Source of the DNA: Porites lobata
Taxonomy: Eukaryota; Cnidaria; Anthozoa; Scleractinia; Poritidae
NCBI GenBank assembly: GCA_942486035.1
Contig: CALNXK010000157.1
Location: 218,501 to 282,500, forward strand
DNA length: 64,000 nucleotides
Direction: 5' to 3'
The notes under the pieces are model-generated. The model did not search any database. It saw only the letters and a program-made list of their open reading frames with translations, and was not told the DNA's origin. Positions 14,101-26,100 of this stretch are shown piece by piece. Each line of letters starts with the position of its first letter. Within the stretch, counting starts at the first letter, position 1. Made by a program: the position numbers and the translations under genes.

Positions 14101-17100
14101 TCAAATTTCACAAGAATTGTGATTACACAGGTAAAGTTCTGAAAATTTCGTGTGTTAGGTGTAAAAAAATTTGACATTCATTTTCTCGTGCTCCCATAGG
14201 AAATTTTTTTTGGTGTCGCTACAGGTGATTTATTACATCTTTAGCCCTTGAAAAATGTAGAAAGAATGCAATATGCTTTAAATTATTCTGGTACAAGATT
14301 TTTGTCCACTGAAAATCAAAATTATTTGATGTCCTGGTGGATTTCATCTTAAATATTTTTCTTGATCAAAATCAACTACAAAATTATTCTTGTCTCAATA
14401 GTGACTCTGGTCTTGCTCAAGAATCTCCAAAGACCCCTGAAGGCAAGGAGTAAGTGATTAAATGGTAGATAATTATGACAATTTATTGTACAAAAAAATG
14501 TTATTTTATTCAAATAAATCACAAAATCAGCAAGTACAATAATTTATTATTGTCTTTTACTCATGTATAGAAACCATATTGTGACTCTAACTTCCTAGAC
14601 TGTTCACAGTCCTCTATTTTTCCATAAGATCATGGAGATTGAGCACTTTGTGTTACAGGCTGCCATCTTGCTTGAGTGTCAAAACTACTTAGGGGACGGG
14701 GGTGGTTTGGCCCTCCTCCTACTAGAGCTATAATTCCCCCACTCCCGCCCAGTCAGTACATTTGAAAATCAAGATGGCCACCATTAACGATAAGACGCGC
14801 TATATCTCGACGATCTCATGAAAAAATAGAGTACTGTGAACAGTCTACTAACCTCCCATCCCATCATCTCATTTTACTGAAACTGTACAAGGTACCTTGT
14901 TTAACTGCACCCTATAGCTTGTAGCATAGCATTATTTCACACGTTAAAGGTTGCATATTGTTGTTAATATTGCAGGATTGTCCAAAAGGTGATCAATGAT
15001 ACTATCAAAGAGCACCTGTTTGGTCCTGAGCTTACTTCTACAGATGATAATAGTCCACACTCACCAGAATCTGGTGATGAAGGTACACTTAAGTACACAC
15101 CTTTTATCTTGTTTCTTGTTTGTATCTTGGGGGAGGTACTGCCATACATGGGCTATATAAGTATGTGCTGCTACAAAGGGTATGGTGTTCAAGCCGTTAA
15201 GGTGGCTGAACACAGTTTTGCGGGCGGTCAGCGGTAACTCACTTGAACGCGCGTGTTTTTAATTAGACAAACAAACATGACGGCGAAAAAGCAATGATAC
15301 ACAGAAGACGATTTCTCAAAATCTACTCATTAAAATTTTGTGATATTTTATCATATTTTAGATAATGAAAACTTTAAAATGGAAGTTGAACAGACGAATT
15401 TCATGACATATTTAATAATTACGGTACAATTATATTATTGATTAAAATTTGATCAAATAAGTTTCAAATGGTAATGATTAATTACAGTAAGCTGTGTGCA
15501 AGTTTATAGGAAAATCTAATGAGCGAATTTTATGTGAACTGAACAAAAGTGAAATTTTAAGGTTGTATTCAATCGTTCATGTTGCCATGGAAACTACGAA
15601 AACGTCAAATTTTACCTGTCAATCACAATCTTTTACTAGTATATTTTTCACCTGCCAAGTTTCAGCTTGTGAGCTGCAACCTTTCTCTTGCCATGATTTG
15701 GCAAATGACATACACTCACAAACTGCCAAAACTGTGTTCAGCCACCTTAACTCTAGGATAGGTTCTAGAAACCAGGCCCCAGTTGTTCAAAAGGTGGATA
15801 ACTCTCTATCCACTGGATAGTGCAATAATTGTTTGTCGTACTGCTTATCCACTGGGTAGTGATTTATCCCATGGATTCCTCTATCCAGCGTTTGAACAGC
15901 TGGGGCCAGAGAGTTTGAATCTATAATGGGGCATCATTTTCCAGAAAACTGATCAATTGGTTGAAGATTTTTGTCGAGACTAGGGAAACCAGGAATTGAC
16001 ACTGAAACAAGGAAATCAGTAAATTTAAATAAATTTACCTGCATCTCAGTTTGATAGCATAGAAAGCATCAGTAGATAGCTATAACTGAAAATAGCCACT
16101 CTAGGATAGGGAGGGATTTGGGGAGTTAAGTCTAGTATAAGGTCCCAGCAGCATATCCCCACCCAAAAATTCGTAAAGTACCCCACTAGAACTTGTCCAC
16201 AAGACCTAAACATTCATGCAGTGAAAGAGACTTGTGACCAGGGTAGAGAGTTACTTGGTAACTTAGACCTCTTGCCAAAGTCAGAACTGGCCAGCAAGTT
16301 CAGTAGTTTTGAAAATGAAATAGGCTTGCTTCCAAAGTTTTGCTAAAAAAATAACAACACTGTTGTCCATGCTATTCAGGAATAGACTGGCTTGGCTAGA
16401 CAGTCCTGATTAATAGTGAAATTCTCTTTATGGCTGCATTTGTTTGCTCAGCCGGTCCTGACTAATGGTAACCACCCTTAGCTTTTGCCCACAAAACAAC
16501 TTACGTAACAGGTAGCAGAGCAAGCTAAAGTAGATGGAGGTTTAAGTCTTTATAGTAAGCAATCAGATGGTATTCAAGATTAAGTAGATGTTGATTCAGA
16601 ACAGAATGTACCCAGCAGAGCTTTGGAAGGTGTTCAGTTTTATTGAAAGCCCAGCATGTAGTTATGAGCTCATATTGAAGGCAGCTGTTCCTTGCGCACA
16701 AGGTTTTGTGTCTTTGAGACTGGAGACAAACAAACTTTATTCCTTTGAACTAGGTCCACCGCTGCCTAGCCGTAACTATGGTGAAGACGAAACTGGTAAA
16801 CAGAGAAGGAGGAGAAGAAGAAATAATAAGAATCAGAAACAAGAGTCAGGTTTGTGCACTGGGATTGTTGTTCACCTGAAATAAGATACAGACCTAGTCT
16901 GAATCAGTTTCTTGACTGACTTTGTGAAAGATAAGGTGGTACGGGTAATTCTCAAATGAAACAGTGGTGCTGCATTGATGGGGGGAGAATAAAATACAAA
17001 AACTTAGTTTTATATTCATCTAATTGCAATGACGTTGTCGTAGAAAATTGAAAAAAGAGAGATTGCCAAATTAGACATGCTCACTTCAATTAGGGATCTG

Positions 17101-20100
17101 GCCCCAGTTGTTCAAACTTTGGATAGCTCTATCCACTAAATAAATCACTATCTAGTGGATATGTTTTGTCTTTCACTGGATAGAGGTTTATCCAGTGGAT
17201 TATGTCATCCAACTTTTGAACAGATGGGCCTTTTTTGATGAGAGGATGGTGCATAAAATGTCTTTAAGGGTGGCTAATTTACTAGCCTGTTCCTGCCGTT
17301 CAGATAGTGGAGTGCATCGAGGAGGATGAGAGGGAGAAAAGAGGGAATGCTTCCCTTTGCTCTCACTTCCTACACCACCCCGTTGCTGATGTTGCTGCTC
17401 ACATCTTTTTTGTGCTATGCCCACAATTTGAACGCCTGGATCACTCTTGATTCAGTTGAAGTCAACTGAAGAATACTATACTGCAAAAGTTTTTTCAGGA
17501 TTATCAAAATGCCAAAATGTAATTTGCATTTCCAATTAATATGAGTTTTCAAAGCAAATTTTTTGTCGCTAGTGTAAGATTGAAAAACTGATATGTAGAG
17601 CCAGAGCCCTTTGTCAAAATGAATTTTTGTATAAGATACAGTGATCCATTTTGTTATGATGAACTTAGTTTGAGCATTATCATTTTGCGTTGTTCTCACA
17701 GATACCAGTGCTGTGGTGGAGAGAAATGAACGGGAAAAGAACCTCATAAACACAGTCGAGTTTCTTGAAACAGAAGGGCGTGTCAAAGCAAGGCAACTGG
17801 ATAAAGAAAAAGTCACAAAACCTGTTAAGAAAAGACCCAAATCTGAGGGATATGAACTATTTGAAAGGGAAGCCTATGTTATTGGTGTAGTAAGTGTCTT
17901 GCCTTCACTTCCTAATGGTATAGCTGCCTATAAAAGTTATTGATTGGACAATGGCAAACCAAAATTTGCCCATTTTCGGCAGTGTTGACATCCTACTTGC
18001 GGTCCCGCATGGTGACCGTACGTATAATATATGTCCAACATATTGACGTAATTGGACGTATGTCCTTTCATAAGAGAAAATTATTCCCAGCCTTGCAGTG
18101 GGGAAGAGCTAGGCTTTGGAAGTTTTGAAAGGAGTCCTTGCACCAAGAATGCGCACCTTTACAATCCTTAATCTCAAGCATAATCAAAATACCTTCAACC
18201 GCTTTAAGAACTCTAACATAACACTTACTATGAACACTACTGACAGTTTTATTTAGGCAAATGTTCCTTGATCTCTATGTAGGAAGCACAATTCACCAAT
18301 GTATTTTCGGTAAAGTCCCTGTATAAATCATTTTCATTTGAAATTATTGACTCTTTTGTGTAGTTGGAGAGAAAGTGAAGTAGTTAATTTGCTAGCCAAC
18401 ACACCTATCTCTCTGTTGATTGCTACATTTGTAAGTTGAATTGTATTTCCCTCAAAAGGACAATAACAGTAACAACGTACTCAGTTCAACCTTTCCTGGA
18501 AGCAAGGGGAGATCCTTTCAACATAAACAAGATGAAATAGTAATGGTAAGTTCATAACCCGAACGCCCTTCCAATTAAGAGTAAAGTACTTGAAATGGTC
18601 TCAGTATCTCCTTACACATTCTGCTTACTGTGGTCTGTCCATTACCTCTAATGCTATGAAAAATAACATTACTGATTTAAAAAGCGGACGTCTCTTTGGT
18701 AATCATTTCTATGATTATTCTCATTACAGTGAAGTTTGAATGATTCAGGAGTAATATTGTATTGGGGGAAATAGTGGTTGGTGACTGCTAGAGTTCCTAT
18801 TCACTCGCACCTTTAGATAGGCACAAGTTTATCCCGAGTTGAATGGGCAGAAAACCTAGGCATTATTTTGCTGATCATCTGTGTGTTTGAAACAACTATT
18901 AGGCTAACCTTTTCACCCGGTCAACATGCAATAAATTTAGCGTTTGACATTTGTTGCTTAGGATGATAAAGGATCATATGAGGAGATATTGACTACCAGT
19001 AGTGGAAAAGATGCACTGTCCATGGTGAAGAGGAACTCTGAAATGCTTGGTTCTTTAACCCAAGGGCGAGCACCTCCGCCCAAGAACAGGCGTAGTCCAA
19101 GCTTAAAGAAGCGAAAAGAAACAAGAGAGAGTTTTACAAGTGAACAAGAGTTTGACAAGGTACATTGCCTGTTTGGCCTTAACATGAATATGAAGTTTAA
19201 GCAGCGTCGTTTTTAAGCGACGCTCTTCAACCGGAAGTGGACTTATTGCACTCTTGAGCCGTGAGTTTCAACACATGTTTGGGCAAGACATCACTATCCC
19301 TTTAAACCCTAAGATCTAAATTTGAATCCATACATGTATTTGTTGCCCCTATTCATTTCCTACAGAAGAAGTGGGGAGAAGTTGATAAAATATCAGGCAG
19401 ATTCATGTCCGTAATTCTCATGACCACTATGTTTTACAAAGCGTTGATATTACAAGGAGAAATTTGATGCTGATCACTCTTAGGTCTTAAAGGGCTATAA
19501 GAGTAAAGGCACGAAGTAATGCAATCTTGGTAGCTTTGAGGCATCGCTCAAATACGTCATTGCTTAAACTTCCGATATTATGGTATGCAATAACTTAAGA
19601 AGCCACGAACAGTAGTTTCCCTAGAGTGAGCTGATGTTGGCGAATCTGGACTCGTCGAGATCGATAAGTCTATTGGCGCTTGGGACTGGGTCCGTGTTGA
19701 GTCGAACTGCACTACGGTGCTCTTTTGGGGGCGGAGTTTGTTCTAGTGTCCTGCGCAACTTCGTAATAGTCCACTTTCGAATTCGTCGCGGCCGCTGAAT
19801 AAAGGCTCTGAAGACTTATTTATTCAGGATTAGCCTCGACCTAAAGTAAAATATTCACAAATACCAGCGAGAAGGTGCCTGAATTTGAGTTCAAAACAAT
19901 AGATACAAATGTAAACAGGTCTTCTTCTCACTGGAATTTGTGAATATGTTTACCGTAGGTCGAGGCTAACCCTGTATAAATGAGTCTTCAGTGCTTCTAT
20001 TCAGTAGACCATTGCCACCCAAAACAGTTCCATAGTACATTTCGACACAACATTGACCCAGTCTCGCGCGTACCCCAAGAAAATAGCCAATTAGGAGAGG

Positions 20101-23100
20101 GATTGTTCCAAAAGTAGGGTCAATTGTAGTTAGAGGAACTTGTATTTATGGGTATTTTCATAATACAGACACGTCTGTTCCAGACACCTGCATGATATGG
20201 AAACCTCTGTAACAGATGCTTTCTATCTTCCATCTATCAGTGTAGCTGGGTAAATAGTAAGCCTACCTTCGTGTGGAACATGCTAACTTTCCTGTGACGT
20301 TTTTAGGTGAAGCAAACCAAACCTTTAGTACACCCATTAGTCGATGAAGCAAAATCCAAAGGTAAAGTGAGGACTACACCGCCCAAATCACCCAGATCAG
20401 GACGATCACCAAGAATGCAGCCTTCAGCTTCGTCACCCAGGCAAGAGGTAAGGGTCAGCCCACTCAGTCCTCCGAGTTCCACAAAACGAATAGTTTGTAA
20501 TGTGATGAGGTTTGAAAAGCACAATCAATCAACGCCATAATCAGCTCGACATGCTTTCATGAGTAATTTTTGTTGTGAATGTAATGGCTTACAAATGTAA
20601 AACTCGGGTTAGTCTGCCGACAAGAGGGAGACAAAGAAAGAGAAGAAAAAGTGTTAAGCAAGACGTACCAATATTACACCTCTTTTGTGGATTACCTTGC
20701 AAAATAATTAAATTGTGTGTATCCACTGCGATTGTAATACCTTTAACCCTTTCGCTGCCAAATGTGGCCAAAGGCAAATTTCGACCAAATTTCCAAATTT
20801 CATTTTCAAATAGCACCATGTGTAAGTACAGACAGAGAGCTTTCATTTGAATGGTCACATCATAGGATTTCGTCTGCAGACTCAAAAGTTAGACTCGCCT
20901 TACAAAACTCCATCAAGTACTCTGGCAGTGAAGGGGTTAAGATGCTGATCATTTCATTAGTGTTGGATGTTCTCTGTCAACAGGGTGACGTAGACCAGGT
21001 TGATTCATCACCTCTTAGACCCAGAAAAGATGTCCTCACTAAACAATATAAGAAAAAACACCACGGCTCACCTATTGTCCCTCCTCTGGAGCTTTACAAA
21101 CTACAGCAGCAGGATTCACTGCCGGATTACGCACAGCTGTCTCCAAGGGAGCGATATGACGGCCTCAGCACCGATGAAGCACTCTTGTCCCCACGCACTC
21201 GGCCCCTTACTGTTGATACCCGGACGATACCTCACGAGTGTCCCCCATCTCCACCTCATCAACAAGTTGAACATTCGTGGTTTGAAAGAAGGTTAGTGTT
21301 GACCTTTTTGGCTTGTATGTTTTGTTTTCTCAATGCAGGTCATGTGATAATACTCTAGAGAACTGTTCCTTTCAAATTCCGTCTTATTCACGTGCATATC
21401 TACGCATAATTTATGAAAACAAAACAAACAAGCTAAAGAGGTCTATTAACCCTTTAAGCCCTAGGAGTGATCAGCGTCAAATTTCTCCTTGTAATATCAC
21501 CGCTTTATAAAACAGAGTGGTCATGAGAATTGTAGACATGATCACACAAGATGAATCTAATTGATACTTCAAAAAATTCTCCCAACTACTGCTATTGAAA
21601 ACGTATAGGGATAACAAATGAGAATTTGAATTTTGATATTAGGGTTCAAAGGGTTAAACTCTTACTGACTGGTTCCGAGGGAGACAGTTTTGTTTCCGGG
21701 GAATATTCATCGGTAGATGTGTTGTGGTTCAATTTTATCCTTGGCTTAAATTTTATTTCCCCTTTGTTTTAAACTCGTTATTATACATTACCATACCCCG
21801 AAACAAAGGGAAGTAAAATTTAAACCAAGAATAAAATTGAAACGCAACATATACATCCACCTATCATCCTGCGGTGCCGCTTGGCTGGTTTCTTGAGAAG
21901 AGCTTGTTGCACAGTTAAATAGTTAAGGCTCAAAGAATGGATGTTATTTATTTTCAGCATGGGTAGGCTAATCAATACTCTTTTTAATTACATATGTTGT
22001 CCGTTGTGGTTCATATTTATGAACAATAAACCAGAAAAGGAGAAATATAACATTATGTGACTGGCAGTACCCTGAGCAACAGAAAATGCTTTTGCGACAA
22101 GCATTATAATTCCGTTCTTATTAAGCAATCTAATTATGAATCATTTAGCTTCTATGCAATGAAGAAAATCGCTTTTTTCAGGGTATCGGGGTCTCCAAAA
22201 GAAGAAATAACAATCAAGCAACTTACCAAAGCAATCAGTCAACTTAAGAAGAGAATCCGGGAGTTTGAGGATGCATTCGAGGAAGAGCACTTGCGAAGGC
22301 CGTCACAGAGCGAAAAAGCACCTATCAAAAAGTTCGTCACGGAATTAGGCCGTGCGCGGAAACAACTCAAGGAACTGAAAGAACGAGCGAAGGACGAAGC
22401 TGGGCGACTCAATGAGACTGTTCCACCAATGGGCAGCCAAGGCATGAAGAGCAGTAGCAGTGAACCACTCCTTACTACCACCCCGGTCAGTATCGAACAC
22501 TCACTTGAGAGCTCACTAAAGCGACTGAAGGAGAAAAGAGAGGATGATGGTAGACCTGAGGAGGTGGAATTGATGGGTAGGGAACAATTACAGGACGAGA
22601 AGCTGGCCGTACAAAAGGCATTGCTGCAGCATGAGAGCGTATTTGGTCGGCCTAGTAATAAAAGAGACAAGGATCTCATGAGACCTTTATATGACAGGTA
22701 GCTAAAGGACATTTTTCCTAGATCACTAATATTAACTTAAGTGTTTATTTTTTCACTGACAAATCTTGTTTTCACTATCGTCTTCGCGTGCGTAGTGTAA
22801 CGTATTTCCGTTTGCCCTTGAAATCTATCGGTTCAGAAGAAAAAAAGGCAATGCTATTCACAAAGGTTTGAAAAATTATTGGTTTAGTCGTGTGTTGTGA
22901 TGTACCACCCAGTTTGTTAGTCATTACTCACACTAAAATTGAAGACTTGCTTTGTGGGCGATTTTATATGCTTCTTCTTGTTCTGTACTCCACTGTTTCC
23001 CGGTGGTTTATGAATAAGATGATTTAGGTTTTTATGATGCTTTAGTATCCCATCATCTTTTAACTGGATTTATTTCCCTAATGTTTGCATTTTTTGCTCG

Positions 23101-26100
23101 TAGATACCGCAATATCAAACGTAAACTTGCGATGTCTTCGTCCGAATCGCCAATGAAAGTCGTAGGAAATCGTCCCCGTACTAGTTCAGTGGACCGACTG
23201 GTGTCAGATCTGGCTCCTATTCACGAAGACGCACCCTTACATTCGCCCAGTGGTGGCTCCCCTTCCAGAATGACTCAATCACTTCCGATCACTGGCAGGG
23301 TAAGCTCTCATCTGTAGGTTCATAGATTAACTGTTAGGCCTAGACCAAACGTCGAACATTTCATGAGACGAACCAAACTCTAATTTGGGTCGACCTAACT
23401 TAAGTTAAGATCGTCTGTTGGGTCAAACGTCGAACTTAGGACGCGTCGAACCAATGAACTGAATCAGACCAACAAGCAATTTTAGCCGGCCAGCGGGTGT
23501 TCAGTATCAAATTGTCTCCCGAAAGAGGCTAAATATACATCATCATACAAATTTTTTATTTATTAGTGCAGTTCGTCTCATGTGAAGATCGACGTTTGTC
23601 CCTGGAAAACGTTTCTGAAGCTTACGTTTTATCCGTCTGATGCAGACGGATAGAACGTGTTCAGACGAGCTTAACTGAGCCAGACGTCGACCTTTTCATG
23701 AATTTAACTCACTAGGTTTGGTTCGTCTCATGAAAAGTTCGACATTTGGCCTAGTCCTTAGTGTTCTGACGGAAATGTTGAGTGATCAGGAAACTCTTTG
23801 ACAAGAATATGGGTGCAACGTGTACTCCATGGGTTTTGACCTTGGCTTGTTTATTTATCAGGGTAATTGCTTCTCGTCTTGCTGGAGAGACAAAACTGAG
23901 AGAAAACTCGGCAACATATTTACATGATGTCTTCGACAGTTTTGTTTGATGCTTAAATTGTTTTGTGTCTCAGGGGTCACCCAGAAGTCGTAAAGCACAG
24001 GAGGCATCCTTCATGGACACATTAGATGGAGATGATGATGGACTGGGGGACACAATACAGGACACCATGACTATTAGTGATGCTGCTCAGCTCAGAGAGG
24101 ACGCCAAGTTTCATGAGATGACTCAGTATGTGTGCCTTCTCAAGTAGAAATCATGATTCTGTAGGGTTTTTTTCTCCCCTAACATGTTAATAGGGAGGTT
24201 TAACAACAACGACGGCGACCGCAACAAGAACGTGAAAAAACAGCAACTTCGCTCGTGCATCACGCTTTTTTTGTACATTTCTTTGCCGTCACTGCACGAC
24301 TACGACGTGAAAATGCCTCATTTCACGTTTTATAGGGGACGTAAACAAGCCAAGACAAATTTTTGTTTCTCTTTCTCAACGTACGTGCGGTCCGTAAGAA
24401 ATCAACTCCAGGGAAAATCGCCTATCTTTGACATTTTTAACGAATTGGAATAAACGCGACAATGTTTGAGCGAGAAGCCACAAGGCCACAAGGGCATTTT
24501 GATATAAGAACATTTCTTTCAACTTGAAATGTAAAACTGACGCTTTTCTAGGCTCAATTTTCGCCGCTGTCTCGAATGCTGGTGAGACAACCTGTTAGTG
24601 GTCAGTCGTAGGTGGATGGTATTGTAAGTTTGTAAAGTCATTAAGAAGCGAATTAGTTCTTGATGAACAAACTTTGCTTCAGTCTAGGTGACTGCAAACT
24701 TTTCAAAAGATTTTGGTTATTCTCTTTTTTCCATCTCGCTAGCCAGATACTAGCCTGTGTACAGACGCCCCCTCCTCTGAGGGGAGGGGGCATCTGTACA
24801 CAGGCTAACCAGATACCATTTTACTGTTTATATAGTATTAATATTACATTCAGTTGATAGAGCTTGCAAATATTGTTTTGCCTTTTTAGAGATGAGTTAA
24901 GTGAACAGCTAGAACTGAAACGTAAAGAGAAAAAGAAACTAAGGAAGAAGCTAAAGAAATTTGAAGACGAATTCTTCGAGAAAGCAGGCCGGTAGGTGAC
25001 TTGGGTTGTTGGTAAAGCGTTGCGTATCTGTTTATCCCTTTTTTCCTGTGTGTTCCCCCTTCAATCACCACCCCCTTTTCCCTCACACAACCAACATGGG
25101 AAGAGCACCACATCTCCAGAAATTAAGCTGTGTTGGTTTCTCGCTTGTTTCCCTAGTCACAAACCCGCGTATCGTCAACCCCGCTTTACGGACACTGTTT
25201 ATTTGCACTGTCTATGACTGAATATCTTACCAAAGAAAGCCTATCAGAAACGGCAAATAACCTTTAAAAGGTTCCGTCTAATATTCAGTCCATCTGGCTG
25301 AGCCGCAACTAAAACCGTTTCTACAGAGTTAAGTCACAGATTCTATTGTCTTGTTTCAAGAACAATACTAAAAGGTAGAATATAAAAGATCGTTAGGGTG
25401 CTTCGGGATGAACTTGTTACAGTTACAGTTAAGAAATAAAACAACCTTTTTTTCTTGAAAACGTTTGCTTTCGTGTTTTTATTGATAAGCTATGTGTCCG
25501 TGACGCTTTTTCTTAGAGCCCGCTTAATTCCGATAATAAGTATAATAAGGATATTATGGCATGTCCCCTTGATTTCCGTATTAACCGGGTTCCACTGTAC
25601 AGAGTTCTTTAATTAAGCTTTATTTACAATGCTTTTCAGGCGAATTCAAAGAGAAGACAGGGGTGATATGGAGCCTGATTATCACGAGTATAAGGTACGT
25701 TATTTCTTTTACAGCACAAGACATTCGCCTTAAAAACTGTTAGTAACGTGTTTACTTTGCCGTTCTATCATTGAAGCTAGTAGACCTTTGTTAAGCGAGT
25801 ACTGGCCTCTACAAGGGCGCTTACCAAAAGTCAGGACTGGCTGGCGGGCCGGACGGGTGATTTTGAAAACAAAATTTTTATCTTTTCACGAAATGTTCGG
25901 GGAAACCTCTAGTCCGCGAGCAGTCTCTCTCTTCAGATTAAGAGAGGGGAGTGCGCGCGCGCGCAGCCCCCGCCTTCAGTCACCCGCGTGGTCATTTTCG
26001 TGTCTCGTGCGTTTCGCTCAACGGACTAAGAAAAAAAGGAGACCGCTCATAGTTTAGTCCTGACCAATACTGGAATTCTACTAACGACTGGACTAGTCTG

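Larger units (their letters stand above)
15130..16000 (+). mobile_element. dispersed repeat S split by two MITE insertions
   Basis: Left piece (gccatacatgggctatataa...) and right piece (aactgatcaattggttgaag...agggaaacca) are contiguous in the homologous minus-strand copy at 29944-30122, so the DNA between them was added later. Confidence 0.75.

Noticed and set aside
20575..20885. Overlapping ORFs on both strands
   Set aside because: They lie in a FAM13 intron and a TTAA-flanked MITE; intronic read-through.
22239..22712. 157-residue minus-strand ORF
   Set aside because: Exact shadow of the coiled-coil FAM13 exon; serine-rich composition is the reverse of a Lys/Glu-rich coil.
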